A DNA stretch of 64,000 bases from Anaerolineae bacterium (GCA_023382655.1 JAHDWK010000001.1:480127-544126), one strand, 5' to 3'; shown: positions 44,466-53,821, counted from the stretch's first letter. A program made the numbers and translations. Notes: generated by a model not told the origin, from the sequence alone.

Positions 44466-44972
44466 TCAATGTGGTTGGTAGGGCGCTTCTTCGTCAATGT
44501 TGCCCACAAATTGGGGCAAATTGGTGTGGCCTGACATCTGGCGAATGGCCAAGTTTTCGCCGGTATGGTACCAGTAATGGTAAATGGTGCGCAGCATGAG
44601 AGAGCCGGCGGTGAAGTGATAATCGGGGTTGGTAAACGGCCGTGCCAACACCAAATCTTCAGTCGTGAGCGTATCTAAAAACGGGTCGGCCGCGCGTGTC
44701 ACAATCTCCCACGCTTCCCACATCTCTGCCAGCGGCGGTGTAGCCGCCGGGCAGCCAAAACAAAACATCTCATTTAGCTCCGGCAGCAACACCTTGTCCT
44801 GCAATCGTTGTAACCAGTATCGCTGTTCCTGCCAGGCCAGATGGCCGATGTTCCAGCTAATGCAGTTCATGGGCAGGAAACGGTGGCGGGCCTCCTCGTC
44901 CGTCAGCCCGACCAACCCGCGCTGAAACTCGCTGCGGGCAAAACGTAATTGGGATACAAGTGGATGGGTCAT
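44466..44972 (-). CDS. DinB-like superfamily protein
   Basis: 168 residues from ATG 44972, preceded by GGAGGAAGAAAAT. A DinB four-helix metalloenzyme fold is suggested by His residues at the usual places: NCISWNIGHLAWQEQRYW, and C-terminal TIYHYWYHTGENLAIRQM. The family binds a metal and includes thiol transferases (bacillithiol, mycothiol) and many unknowns. A fragment of the 3' end of this gene lies 1.6 kb away at 42880. The 5' leader contains an STRR-type block. Confidence 0.8.
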   Translation of the reverse strand: MTHPLVSQLRFARSEFQRGLVGLTDEEARHRFLPMNCISWNIGHLAWQEQRYWLQRLQDKVLLPELNEMFCFGCPAATPPLAEMWEAWEIVTRAADPFLDTLTTEDLVLARPFTNPDYHFTAGSLMLRTIYHYWYHTGENLAIRQMSGHTNLPQFVGNIDEEAPYQPH

Positions 44973-44990
44973 ATTTTCTTCCTCCAAAAG

Positions 44991-45055
44991 GTTCGCAGTA
45001 GGCGATTTATCGCCATTTATCGCCGTCAACGGGCAATGAATTGCCTACTACGAAC
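44991..45055. repeat. Inverted repeat GTTCGCAGTAGGC...GCCTACTACGAAC
   Basis: The 13-base arms (44991-45003 and 45043-45055) match with one mismatch. Between them GGCGATTTATCGCC and CAATGAATTG form further dyads. It lies between the divergent DinB and MttB genes. Confidence 0.7.
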
Positions 45056-45104
45056 AATTATACGGCAGTTGCAAATCCAGTGTGACAGGATATGATGCAC
45101 GGCC

Positions 45105-46625
45105 ATGAGGCCAACTATTCACGTATTACCCGATGAACTGATCCCCCAAATTTTACAGGAAGCCAAACGCATCCTGGGCGAAATTGGCGTGGATGTGCGC
45201 GGGGCGGGGCTGCGGCAGCGATTGTTGGATGCAGGGTTAAAGGCGGAGGGGGCCGACGGCCGTATCCTCTTCCCGCCCCCCATCGTAGACCAGGCCATTG
45301 CCAGCACACCACACACCTTCACGTTGTATGACCGGGACGGCCGTGCCCATGCCCATCTCGGCGACGATAATGTTCACTTTGTGCCCGGTTCCAGCGGTCT
45401 CAAGGTGCTGGATTACAAAACCGGGCAGACGCGGCTGGCCAATACGGCCGACTTTGTGGAGTATGTCCGTTTGTGTGATGGCCTGGAACACATCGCCTAT
45501 TTAGCCACCGCCTTTTCCACCAATGACGACATCGAAGTGCAGGTGTCCGACGCTTGGCGGCTCTATCTTTGCCTGAGCAACTCACGCAAGCCGGTGGTCT
45601 CCGGCGCGTTCACCGAACACGGTGTGCCACGCATGGCCGAGATGATGCAGCTATTCCGCCAGGACAAAGCCGACCTGATCGCCCGGCCCATGTCTATTTT
45701 CACCATCACCGCCACCGGGTTCTTCCGCTATGGCGAAGATTCCTGCCAGAATTTGCTGGACTGTGTGGCATGGGGCATCCCCATTGAGATTGTGCCCGTC
45801 ACCTTGATGGGACTCATCGCCCCGGTGACGTTGGTGGGGGCGACAGTGTTTCACGTGGCCGACGTGCTGGCGGGGCTGACGATGGCGCAGATCGTCAAGC
45901 CGGGTGCGCCCGTCCTGTTTGGTGGTGCGCCGGCGGCGTTTCATATGCAAACGGCCGTGGCCCCCATGGCCGCCATCGAAGCATTGAAGCTCAACGTGGC
46001 CTACGTGCAGGTGGCGAAGTCGCTCAACCTGCCCACGCAGGCATATATGGCGCTCAGCGAGGGCAAATTTGTAGACGCCCAGGCGGGCGCGGAGACGTTT
46101 GGCAGTGCGCTGCTGGCGGCGCTGGCGGGGATCAACTCCGTTTCCGGGCCGGGCATGTTGGATTATGTGCTGACCTTTAGCCTGGAAAAGCTGGTGGCGG
46201 ACAATGAATGGTGCGGGCAGGCGCTCCATTTTGTGCGCCAGACACAGGTGATAGATGACCTGCCCACGCTTGATCTGGCGCGGGAACTGCTGGCGGAGCA
46301 GCATCTCATTACGGCCGCACACACCCTGGCGTACTGGCCGCAAGAGCTGTACCTGACCAAACCAACCACCGACCGCACCAACCGGGAGACGTGGCAAAAG
46401 CTGGGCGGACACACCTTTGAACAACGGGCAAAGCTGGAAGTGCTGGAACGGCTGGCAAAGTATGAACCGGTGGAGACGGACACGGCCGTACTCACCGAAA
46501 TGCAGCGCCTGATCAAGGCCGGTTTGGTAAATCAGGTGGAATTGCCAGAGGTGGTGGCGGCGGTACGGCCGTTGGCCACATCATCCGCTCCCTCTCGCCG
46601 CCCCCGCCGCCATACCCGCCGCTAA
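45105..46625 (+). CDS. MttB family (trimethylamine methyltransferase-like) protein
   Basis: 506 residues, TIM-barrel MttB family: [38 protein letters not shown], and [20 protein letters not shown]. There is no in-frame TAG, so it is of the non-pyrrolysine group, whose known members demethylate quaternary amines such as glycine betaine and transfer the methyl to a corrinoid protein. No corrinoid protein (MttC) gene is next to it. A GcvT-like gene lies downstream after a toxin-antitoxin pair. The Arg-rich C terminus (RRPRRHTRR) is unusual. Confidence 0.85.
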   Translation: MRPTIHVLPDELIPQILQEAKRILGEIGVDVRGAGLRQRLLDAGLKAEGADGRILFPPPIVDQAIASTPHTFTLYDRDGRAHAHLGDDNVHFVPGSSGLKVLDYKTGQTRLANTADFVEYVRLCDGLEHIAYLATAFSTNDDIEVQVSDAWRLYLCLSNSRKPVVSGAFTEHGVPRMAEMMQLFRQDKADLIARPMSIFTITATGFFRYGEDSCQNLLDCVAWGIPIEIVPVTLMGLIAPVTLVGATVFHVADVLAGLTMAQIVKPGAPVLFGGAPAAFHMQTAVAPMAAIEALKLNVAYVQVAKSLNLPTQAYMALSEGKFVDAQAGAETFGSALLAALAGINSVSGPGMLDYVLTFSLEKLVADNEWCGQALHFVRQTQVIDDLPTLDLARELLAEQHLITAAHTLAYWPQELYLTKPTTDRTNRETWQKLGGHTFEQRAKLEVLERLAKYEPVETDTAVLTEMQRLIKAGLVNQVELPEVVAAVRPLATSSAPSRRPRRHTRR

Positions 46626-46688
46626 CGAGACTTGCCGCTGGTGAAGAACAGGATTACTATGTGTAAAATCAGGTAAGGAGAGCAAAAT

Positions 46689-46928
46689 ATGGAAGCCGTC
46701 GCCAACAAAATTCACCGGCAGGTACTGGCACTTCCTGAACCCTTACAGGTTGAAGTGCTTGACTTTGTTGAGTTCTTACTGTCCAGACTTGAATCTGAGA
46801 CATTAGAGGAGACACAGACAATTGAAAACCGTGACTGGTCGAAACTCTCTTTAGCAATGGCCATGCGCGGCATGGAAGATGAAGATATCCCCGAGTATAC
46901 GATAGCAGACTTGAAGGAATCATTTTAA
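46689..46928 (+). CDS. DUF2281-type antitoxin
   Basis: 79 residues. The DUF2281 pattern is visible (NKIHRQVLALPEPLQVEVLD, FVEFLLSRL). SD AGGAGAGC before the ATG. It overlaps the toxin gene by one base (TAATG). DUF2281 proteins serve as antitoxins of PemK/MazF or PIN toxins. The C-terminal half is acidic and likely disordered, as expected for toxin neutralisation. Confidence 0.85.
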   Translation: MEAVANKIHRQVLALPEPLQVEVLDFVEFLLSRLESETLEETQTIENRDWSKLSLAMAMRGMEDEDIPEYTIADLKESF

Positions 46929-47275
46929 TGGCCCGTGCCGGACAAATCATTCTATTTCAATTTCCGCAAACTGATTTACGGCCAGGAAAATTGCGTCCTG
47001 CGTTAATTATTGGCAAGTTGCCAGGCACCTTTGATGATTGGTTGATTTGCCTGATTTCGTCTCAATTGCACCATCAAGTCAGCGGGTTTGATGATGTAAT
47101 CAAGGCTGCCGACGTGGATTTTGCTCGTTCTGGATTAAAGAGTGAAAGTCTGATTCATGTGGGGCGTCTTGCTGTTGTAGACGTTAGCATGTTACTTGGT
47201 GCAATTGGTGAAGTTGATGTCCGCCGGTTGGCGCGTATAATGAGTAATCTAGCGAACTGGCTAAACACCAAATAA
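46928..47275 (+). CDS. PemK/MazF-like endoribonuclease toxin
   Basis: 115 residues. PemK/MazF barrel signature: GQIILFQFPQTDLRPGKLRP, then ALIIGKLPG and the C-terminal LKSESLIHVGRLAVVDVSML. The family cuts mRNA. Start overlaps the antitoxin stop. The pair is inserted between the MttB and GcvT-like genes. Composition is a little more AT-rich than the neighbours, which suggests separate acquisition. Confidence 0.85.
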   Translation: MARAGQIILFQFPQTDLRPGKLRPALIIGKLPGTFDDWLICLISSQLHHQVSGFDDVIKAADVDFARSGLKSESLIHVGRLAVVDVSMLLGAIGEVDVRRLARIMSNLANWLNTK

Positions 47276-47315
47276 AGCTTTGCCCCTGACAAAACAAACA
47301 TTGCCACAATAAATC

Positions 47316-47374
47316 ATCAAAGATTGCGCAGGTTACACAGATTTTTTATCTGCGAAATCTGCGCAATCTTTGAT
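47316..47374. repeat. 16-bp perfect inverted repeat overlapping GcvT upstream region
   Basis: ATCAAAGATTGCGCAG at 47316-47331 and its exact complement at 47359-47374, with CAGATTTTTTATCTG nested inside. It ends 10 bases before the ATG at 47385 and would sequester the leader in RNA. Style is that of the other repeat blocks. Confidence 0.8.
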
Positions 47375-47384
47375 AAAAAAAGAT

Positions 47385-48596
47385 ATGCCTATTCCTACCC
47401 CTTTTCATGTGCGCACCGCGCCGTTGGTTGAAAGTTTTGATTGGCGCGACTGGTCGGGTTTTCTGGCGGCCAGTTTGTATGAGCCGAGCCACGAACGCGA
47501 GTATTTCGCCATTCGTAATGCCGCCGGGCTGATTGATGTCTCCCCTCTGTTCAAATATGAAGTCACCGGGCCAGATGCTGCCCGGCTGGTGGATCGCGTG
47601 ATGACGCGCAATATCGCCAAATGCGCCGTGGGGCAGGTGATGTATTCACCCTGGTGTGACGAAGAGGGGCAGGTGATTGACGATGGTACAGTGGCCCGGT
47701 TGGATGATAACCATTTTCGCATCACCGCCGCTGACCCCAGCCTGCGTTGGTTTCAGGATGTGGGCTATGGCCTGAACGCGAAGGTGGTGAATGTGAGCGA
47801 TGACCTGGCGGCGCTGGCCCTGCAAGGACCGCTGAGCCGCGCCATTTTGCAGCAGGTGGTGACGGGCTTTGATGTAGGCAAGTTACGCTTCTTTCGCTTG
47901 GGGCAGGGGCAGATTAACGGCAAACCTGAAGCTGCTTCGGGCCGTCCAGTCACCATCACCCGCACCGGCTATACCGGCGATTTGGGGTATGAATTGTGGC
48001 TAAGTCCTGGGGACGCCACGGCCGTGTGGGACATGCTCATGGACGTAGGGCAGCGATATGGCCTGCTGCCCGCCGGCATGTTGGCGCTGGATGTGGCTCG
48101 CATTGAAGCCGGGCTGCTGCTGGCCGATGTGGATTACAAATCGGCGCTCAAAGCCGTTATCCCCGACCAGTTGTCCTCGCCCTATGAACTGGGCCTGGGC
48201 TGGGCGGTGGCGCTGGACGGGGCCGATTTTATCGGCAAACGGGCGCTGGCGCGGGAGAAGGCGGTTGGTTCCCAATGGGCGTTTGTGGGCGTACAGGCTG
48301 ATTGGCTGGAATTGGAGCGGCTGTTTGGGGCCAAAGATTTGCCGCCCAAAGTGGCCGGACGCGCCTCGCGCACGGCCGTGCCGCTGTACAAAAACGGTAA
48401 ACAGGTGGGGCAAATTACCAGCCACACCTTTTCCCCCATTTTGAAAGAGTATATTGGCATTGGCACCGTGTATGCGGCTTACGGTCATATCGGCAATACC
48501 CTGGAAATGGAGTTCACTATCGAATACCAGCGCCAACGGGCAAAGGCGACGGTGGTGAAGACGCCGTTTTTTGAGCCAGAACGGAAAAGGAAGTGA
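47385..48596 (+). CDS. GcvT-like aminomethyltransferase family protein
   Basis: 403 residues from ATG 47385; a TTG at 47370 lies inside the inverted repeat. GcvT/YgfZ family folate-binding pattern: YFAIRNAAGLIDVSPLFKYE, ITRTGYTGDLGYELWL, DVARIEAGLLLADVDY. The C-terminal barrel has GQITSHTFSPILKEYIGIG. Proteins of this kind take methyl or one-carbon groups from glycine-like amines onto tetrahydrofolate. With an MttB-like gene nearby, a role in methylamine or betaine breakdown is likely. It is not next to gcvH or gcvP, so is probably not the glycine cleavage subunit. Confidence 0.85.
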   Translation: MPIPTPFHVRTAPLVESFDWRDWSGFLAASLYEPSHEREYFAIRNAAGLIDVSPLFKYEVTGPDAARLVDRVMTRNIAKCAVGQVMYSPWCDEEGQVIDDGTVARLDDNHFRITAADPSLRWFQDVGYGLNAKVVNVSDDLAALALQGPLSRAILQQVVTGFDVGKLRFFRLGQGQINGKPEAASGRPVTITRTGYTGDLGYELWLSPGDATAVWDMLMDVGQRYGLLPAGMLALDVARIEAGLLLADVDYKSALKAVIPDQLSSPYELGLGWAVALDGADFIGKRALAREKAVGSQWAFVGVQADWLELERLFGAKDLPPKVAGRASRTAVPLYKNGKQVGQITSHTFSPILKEYIGIGTVYAAYGHIGNTLEMEFTIEYQRQRAKATVVKTPFFEPERKRK

Positions 48597-48667
48597 GCAG
48601 TAAACAGTGGGCAGTGAGCAGTAAAGGCGTCTCTACTGCTTACTGCTAACCGCTGACTGCTGACTGA
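48595..48667. repeat. STRR-like GCAGTGAGCAGTAAA block, inverted arms
   Basis: GAGCAGTAAACAGTGGGCAGTGAGCAGTAAA pairs with TACTGCTTACTGCTAACCGCTGACTGCTGACTG. It starts at the stop of the GcvT-like gene. Same unit family as 2861 and 21697. Confidence 0.85.
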
Positions 48668-48683
48668 AATAAAGAGGATAACA

Positions 48684-49625
48684 ATGACAAACGAACACTT
48701 CTTCATCACCGGCGTCATGGGCTGCATTGGCGCGTGGGTGGCGCGGAATCTGGTGCAGGCGGGGGCGCGGGTGACGGCGTTTGACCTGAGCGAAGACCGC
48801 CACCGGCTGGAACTTATTATGACACCCGCCGAAATTGCGCAGATCGCTTTTGTGCGGGGGGATATTACGGATACGGAAACGGTGGTCACGGCCGTGACCC
48901 AATCCAACCCCACCCATCTCATCCATCTGGCCGCACTGCAAGTGCCCTTTTGCCGGGCCAACCCGCCGTTGGGGGCGGCGGTGAATGTGACGGGCACGGT
49001 GAATATCTTTGAAGCAGCCAAACAGGTTGGCCTGGAGAAGGTGGTATATGCCAGTAGTGTGGCGGTATACGGCCGTAAAGAACAATACCCCACGCGCCTG
49101 CTGCCCCACGACGCGCCGCTGTACCCACAAACCCTGTACGGCGTTTACAAACAGGCGAATGAAGGCACGGCCCGTATTTACTGGCAGGATGCGGGGTTGG
49201 CGAGTGTGGGCTTACGGCCGTTTACCGTGTACGGCCCTGGTCGGGATCAGGGCATGACTTCCACCCCCACCCAGGCGATGTTGGCTGCCGCCAGAGGCGA
49301 GGCGTATCACATCAGCTTTGGCGGCTACAACGGCTTTCAATACGCCGACGACATCGCCAAAATCTGTATTCAGGCAGCGCGGACGCCGTTCCAGGGAGCG
49401 GACGTATTCAACATCAAAGGGGCGGTGGCCCATATGCGGGAAGTGGTGGCGGCCATTGAAACGGCCGTACCCGCCGCCAAAGGTCGCATCACCTATGAAG
49501 AGACGCCGCTGCCTTTCCCCGACGGGCAAGATGACGCCGCATTGCGCACCTGGTTAGGCAACATCCCGGATACCTCTCTGACCGAGGGAGTAGCCCAGAC
49601 CATAGAACAGTTCAAACGGGGGTGA
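48684..49625 (+). CDS. NAD-dependent epimerase/dehydratase
   Basis: 313 residues, extended SDR. Cofactor motif FITGVMGCIGAWVA (GxxGxxG), DIT motif in VRGDITDTE, and catalytic YGVYK with upstream Ser in VYASSVAVYG. Acts on sugar nucleotides or similar compounds; the exact substrate is not readable. SD AAAGAGGA before the ATG. Follows the GcvT-like gene in the same direction and may belong to the same catabolic unit. Confidence 0.9.
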   Translation: MTNEHFFITGVMGCIGAWVARNLVQAGARVTAFDLSEDRHRLELIMTPAEIAQIAFVRGDITDTETVVTAVTQSNPTHLIHLAALQVPFCRANPPLGAAVNVTGTVNIFEAAKQVGLEKVVYASSVAVYGRKEQYPTRLLPHDAPLYPQTLYGVYKQANEGTARIYWQDAGLASVGLRPFTVYGPGRDQGMTSTPTQAMLAAARGEAYHISFGGYNGFQYADDIAKICIQAARTPFQGADVFNIKGAVAHMREVVAAIETAVPAAKGRITYEETPLPFPDGQDDAALRTWLGNIPDTSLTEGVAQTIEQFKRG

Positions 49626-49806
49626 CCACTTGCCACCGATTGAACGGCTTTTGTTCTCAACAAGGGGGCAGTGACGCCCAGGCCGCTGATCGGTTGGCTA
49701 ATGGGTGAGCAGGGTGTGACCGGAGTTGCAAAGGCCGTAAAACCCGGACTCAGAAAACCCAGGACGAGTCAGGCCAGCGTGAACAGAATCGGGCCAGCAA
49801 CGGCCG
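49626..49806. other. Gap without recognised feature
   Basis: A 181-base gap between convergent genes. No coding frame or clear hairpin. Only a single octamer copy (ACGGCCGT near 49801) stands out. Confidence 0.5.
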
Positions 49807-51357
49807 TTAATCCAACGTCACTATCTCATAATTGAGTTCGGCGTCTACAAAGTGGATGTACAGTTTTCGGGCGCTGGCATTGCCCGTCATCCAGGCGGCA
49901 CGGCCGTCTAGCAAAAAGGCATCATCGCCACGGTGTAGATGGTGCGCGGTGGTGATGAGCGTAGCCGGTTGTAGAATATCCCCCTGCGCGTCAATCCGCA
50001 GCCCATAAATCCCGTTAAAGGTGTTCGATGAGCCGTTACTTTGCCATTGCTCCCACAGAACAATGTACTGGTCGTTGCCAATGCCAATGAGCTTCGGCCG
50101 TTCGGCGTGCAGATCAGATGCCGCCGAATAATTGGTTAGCCAGCGCAGCCGGTTGGTATATTCCGTTCCTGCCGAAGTAACCGTCAGCGTGTCCGGTAAG
50201 GTGGGATCAAGCGTGTTGTCACTGCGGTTGATGCGGACAATAGCCAGATTGCGCGGGCCGTTGATGACGTCGCCCGTGTCCGGCGTACTTTCGCTGGCAA
50301 ACAGGGCGATGTAGCCATAAACCGGGTCATTCTCAATCAGGGCGATGTTGCCCAGGCGGGTGCGTGTGTTGTTTTCCCCCAACCCCCCTTTAATGTGAAA
50401 GAGGGGGTACGAGGTATGGTTACGGCCGAATACCAGATAGCGGGGATAGGCGTCGCCCAAATGATGTTCAATGATACCCTGCCCATCATAGAGCAGCCGC
50501 TGGTCAAAGGAGTGACTGACCCAGACGGAGGAGGTGCGGGTGACGGCGCCACTGGTGGCATTCAGCCGAGTGGAAAGCGCCTTCTGGTGGCGTTGGCCGC
50601 CGATGTTCCAGTCCGGATCGGTGTTGTTGCCGTGGACCAGGGCGATCTCGTTGCCGCCCACGGCCAGGCGGGCCGTGCCCGCAACCATGGGATTGATGAT
50701 CATCTCGGCGTTGTTGTTGTAGGCGTAGCGCGCCGTGTCCAGGTCCGTGTTAAACAGCACGGCGCCGGTCGGATTCAGCTTGATAACGCGCACAATATCG
50801 CTGCGGTAAGTATCCAGGGGCGGATAGGTGGGGCTGATCAAGGCGCTTTCGTCTACGCCAGTGGCATAATAGGTGTTGCCGGCATCGTCCATAGCCAGCC
50901 CCATCACCCGATCCAGCATGGGTATGTCTGTGAGGGCCTGGGTGACGGCATACCCGTTGGCGGTGGGGGTAATGTGCAACAGGACTGCATTCCACGCTGT
51001 GCCTTGATTATAATCTTGGGCCAGCACAGCCAGTTCCACCCCATTGGAGGCGATGATGATCTCTGGCCTTTTGCCATAGTTGGTCGCCCAGCTTGCCGGG
51101 CCGGTCAGGTCACTCTGGTTGGCGTCAAAGGGGATGAGCAGGGAAGCTATGGGGATGTTGGGGACGCCTGGGGTTATGATCAAGGGCAGAAAAAGAAGAT
51201 TTGAGCCGTCGCCAGTGGGTGCGATTGGAGACTGGTGCGGTGTTATCAGGGCACGGCCGTCATCTCCCCTGGCCATGGAAGGCAACAAAACCACCATTCC
51301 CACCATCATCACCAGAACCATTGTCATCAAACCACCAAGTTTTGTTAACTTCATCAT
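49807..51357 (-). CDS. Secreted hypothetical protein, beta-propeller-like
   Basis: 516 residues. Signal peptide LMTMVLVMMVGMVVLLPSMA, then a short linker and the motif LLFLPLIITPGVP, common after signal peptides in related bacteria. The rest is beta-rich with repeated phrases on time-like or event-like data (LAMDDAGNTYYATG, LVFGRNHTSYPLF, LIGIGNDQYIVLWEQW), typical of irregular propellers of unknown function. It lies convergent to the epimerase gene. No domain family recognised. Confidence 0.72.
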   Translation of the reverse strand: MMKLTKLGGLMTMVLVMMVGMVVLLPSMARGDDGRALITPHQSPIAPTGDGSNLLFLPLIITPGVPNIPIASLLIPFDANQSDLTGPASWATNYGKRPEIIIASNGVELAVLAQDYNQGTAWNAVLLHITPTANGYAVTQALTDIPMLDRVMGLAMDDAGNTYYATGVDESALISPTYPPLDTYRSDIVRVIKLNPTGAVLFNTDLDTARYAYNNNAEMIINPMVAGTARLAVGGNEIALVHGNNTDPDWNIGGQRHQKALSTRLNATSGAVTRTSSVWVSHSFDQRLLYDGQGIIEHHLGDAYPRYLVFGRNHTSYPLFHIKGGLGENNTRTRLGNIALIENDPVYGYIALFASESTPDTGDVINGPRNLAIVRINRSDNTLDPTLPDTLTVTSAGTEYTNRLRWLTNYSAASDLHAERPKLIGIGNDQYIVLWEQWQSNGSSNTFNGIYGLRIDAQGDILQPATLITTAHHLHRGDDAFLLDGRAAWMTGNASARKLYIHFVDAELNYEIVTLD

Positions 51358-51430
51358 GGGTTTCCCTTTGCACTACAGGGGATATTAAACGCCTATGCGG
51401 GATAAGGCAAGAGCTTATCAAGCCTTCTCC

Positions 51431-52438
51431 CTAACCGGTGACTTGCTTGAGCAGCACCAGATTTTCACAATGGCCCGTCTCCGCTAAATCGGTCAGGTTT
51501 TGCAATGTCGTTTCGGCGATATTGCGCAGGGCGCGGTCTGTTAAAAACGCCTGATGGCCCGTCACCAGCACATTGGGAAAGGTCAGCAGGCGGGAAAAGA
51601 CATCATCCGTCACCACCTCGTTGGATAGATCCTGAAAAAACAGGTCTCCTTCCACTTCATACACGTCAATCGCCAGATACCCGATTTTCCCTGACTTCAA
51701 CCCCTCTATGACCGCCTGCGTATCCAGTAAAGCGCCCCGGCTGGTATTGATGATAAAAACGCCATCCTTCAACAGTGGAATCGTGCGGGCACTGATGAGA
51801 TGATGGGTTTCGGGCGTCAGGGGCATGTGTAGGGTGATGATGTCGCATTGGCGGGCCAATTCCACGGGGTCATCTATGTAGCGGGCCAGCTTTTCGGCTT
51901 CCGGGTTATGGTACAGGTCATAGGCCAGCAAGTTGGCGCCAAAGCCGGAAAGATTGCGCAGCACGGCCGTGCCAATTCGCCCCGTGCCAAAAACACCAAT
52001 CGTCTTACCGTGAATCTCAAACCCCTGCAAACCATCCAGTTCAAAGTTGTTGTCGCGCACCCGGTTATAGGCGCGGTGAATTTGCCGCCCCAGGGTGAGG
52101 ATGAGGCCGACGGTGAATTCAGAAATGGCGTTGGGAGAGTAAGCGGGCACACGTACTACGCTGATGCCCATTTCTTCCGCTGCCTGCAAATCAATCTGGT
52201 TATAACCCGCCGAGCGGGTGGCAATAATCCTCGTGCCCCCGGTTGCCAGTTGGCTGATCGTTTCCCGATTCACCTGGTCGTTGACAAAGACACACACTGC
52301 TTCATAACCGGCGGCGAGCACGGCCGTTGCCGGCGTCAATTTGGGTTCATAAAAAGACAACGCATGCCCAAAACGGGCATTCACCTGCCCAAACGACTCC
52401 CGGTCATACCCCTTGGTGGCAAACACAGCTACTTTCAT
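51431..52438 (-). CDS. D-lactate-dehydrogenase-like 2-hydroxyacid dehydrogenase
   Basis: 335 residues. NAD-binding motif GVFGTGRIGTAVL near residue 150, catalytic Arg in NTSRGALLD, Glu in DVYEVEGDLF and His in VTGHQAFLT. The start MKVAVFATKGYDRESF is typical of LdhA-type enzymes, which interconvert pyruvate and D-lactate. Other 2-ketoacids are possible. It runs divergent from the CPBP gene. Confidence 0.93.
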   Translation of the reverse strand: MKVAVFATKGYDRESFGQVNARFGHALSFYEPKLTPATAVLAAGYEAVCVFVNDQVNRETISQLATGGTRIIATRSAGYNQIDLQAAEEMGISVVRVPAYSPNAISEFTVGLILTLGRQIHRAYNRVRDNNFELDGLQGFEIHGKTIGVFGTGRIGTAVLRNLSGFGANLLAYDLYHNPEAEKLARYIDDPVELARQCDIITLHMPLTPETHHLISARTIPLLKDGVFIINTSRGALLDTQAVIEGLKSGKIGYLAIDVYEVEGDLFFQDLSNEVVTDDVFSRLLTFPNVLVTGHQAFLTDRALRNIAETTLQNLTDLAETGHCENLVLLKQVTG

Positions 52439-52518
52439 CGGTCTCGTTTACTTCCTTTTTTTGGTTTTTGCTATCGGTCAAACACCAACGTCAAATTTAG
52501 CACACTTCTGCCGATATA

Positions 52519-52584
52519 GGTGATGCAGGTGGCAAGTGGCAGGTCATTTTTGCCAGCCTAACTTGCCACCTGTCACCTGCCACC
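52519..52584. repeat. STRR-like GCAGGTG/GGCAAGT block
   Basis: GTGATGCAGGTGGCAAGTGGCAGGT with complementary AACTTGCCACCTGTCACCTGCCACC. It lies between the dehydrogenase and CPBP starts. Same family as the block at 13081. Confidence 0.8.
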
Positions 52585-52673
52585 AATTAAATGGCCTGGT
52601 GATGGTTGACCACACCGGAAAGCTGTTTATACTTTCACCGGTTTCGTGCTTGCGAAGATAAGGAGTGGTTCTC

Positions 52674-53447
52674 ATGGTTACAGAAGCATCCCCGATTGTT
52701 ACCGATTCCTCTCATCAATGCCTTTCGCTGGCGCAACAAGTGGTTTTCAATTTTGTCCCTGGCATTGTGATGACTCTGGCTTTTGTGGCGCTGGCCTGGC
52801 TGACAAAACCGCTCGGTTGGCCGCCCAGCCTGGCCCTCTTGCTGGCCTGGCCGGTCGCCGGAATCCCGATCCTGGTGGGACTGATGTTTTATTACGGCCG
52901 TCAACAAAACGGCGTTCTATCACTCAAAGGCGTACTGCTGTACCGTGAGCGGCTGCCCTGGCCCCAATACCTCTGGCTTGTACCTGTCTTGTTCATATGG
53001 TCGGCTGTTGTTTCCACCCTATTTTTCCCACTCGGTGAATCCCTTCGTCATAACCTGCCATTCGCCTGGCCGGAGTGGCTGAACCTGTCGGCCCTGGCGC
53101 AGGATACGGCCCAGTATCTACCGGCCATTTTGTGGGTCGTAGTGGCCCTCAGCGCCGTGTTAAACATCGCTGTGCCGATCCTCGAAGAACTCTACTTTCG
53201 CAGCTTTTTGTTACCCCGGTTTCCGGCCGCGCCCCGCTGGGCGCCGTTCTCGAACACTGTCTTATTCTCTCTGTACCATTTATGGTGGCCCTGGGATATG
53301 GCCGGACGCATCATTGCCCTGCTGCCCGTCGTTTATGTGGTGCAGTGGAAGCGCAACGTTGCCGTCAGCATTTTGGTTCACTGTCTGCTCAATTTGACAG
53401 GCACCATCGGACTGGCCGCGCTCATCATGGGCGTCAGTAGCGGATAA
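52674..53447 (+). CDS. CPBP family intramembrane metalloprotease
   Basis: 257 residues from ATG 52674, correctly spaced from AAGGAG at 52659; the GTG at 52665 would be too close to it. Several membrane helices. CPBP/Abi motifs: EELYFRSFLLPRF (EExxxR) and LFSLYHLWWPWD (FxxxH), plus HCLLNLTG near the end. The family includes CAAX-type proteases and self-immunity proteins. No bacteriocin gene is nearby. Its stop is directly followed by a higB remnant. Confidence 0.88.
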   Translation: MVTEASPIVTDSSHQCLSLAQQVVFNFVPGIVMTLAFVALAWLTKPLGWPPSLALLLAWPVAGIPILVGLMFYYGRQQNGVLSLKGVLLYRERLPWPQYLWLVPVLFIWSAVVSTLFFPLGESLRHNLPFAWPEWLNLSALAQDTAQYLPAILWVVVALSAVLNIAVPILEELYFRSFLLPRFPAAPRWAPFSNTVLFSLYHLWWPWDMAGRIIALLPVVYVVQWKRNVAVSILVHCLLNLTGTIGLAALIMGVSSG

Positions 53448-53516
53448 CCGCGGCGAATATGTTTTGAATGGCGCGAAGACGGTGTGTATGATGTGGAAAT
53501 AACGGATTATCATTGA
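53448..53516 (+). pseudogene. higB: HigB toxin C-terminal remnant
   Basis: In the frame right after the CPBP stop the DNA reads RRICFEWREDGVYDVEITDY-H and stop. This is the conserved C terminus of HigB/RelE-type toxins (ICFxW...AYDVEIVDYH). The remaining 70 or so N-terminal residues are gone, replaced by the CPBP gene. It precedes higA as in intact higBA operons. Confidence 0.82.
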
Positions 53517-53524
53517 GGTGTAAG

Positions 53525-53821
53525 ATGAGAGACTATCCTCCTATTCATCCAGGTGAGATATTGGCAGAGGAATTCCTGAAACCCATGAGAATCAGCCAAT
53601 ACCGGCTGGCTCAAGATATTGGTGTGCCGGCGATGCGGATTAACAAGATCATTCGTGGCGAGCGTGGCATTAGCGCCGACACAGCACTTCGGTTAGCTCG
53701 TTATTTTGGGATGCCTGTGGAATTTTGGACCGGTATTCAAACGCATTATGAGATTGAGAAGGCCAAAATGAGCCTGGGCGACCGTTTAGAAGCAGAAGTT
53801 AAAGTCTTTGCATCGGTGTAA
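53525..53821 (+). CDS. higA: HigA-type XRE antitoxin
   Basis: 98 residues from ATG 53525. HigA signature: YPPIHPGEILAEEFLKPM, HTH at about 18-60, RGERGISADTALRLARYFG and FWTGIQTHYEIEKAK. It normally represses its own operon and binds HigB. The toxin here is only a 22-residue remnant, so this is an orphan antitoxin that may still regulate or protect against other HigB toxins. SD GAGGTG before the ATG. Confidence 0.93.
   Translation: MRDYPPIHPGEILAEEFLKPMRISQYRLAQDIGVPAMRINKIIRGERGISADTALRLARYFGMPVEFWTGIQTHYEIEKAKMSLGDRLEAEVKVFASV

Noticed and set aside
49626..49806. Possible IS remnant or small RNA
   Set aside because: No terminal repeats, coding frame or convincing stem-loop could be seen.
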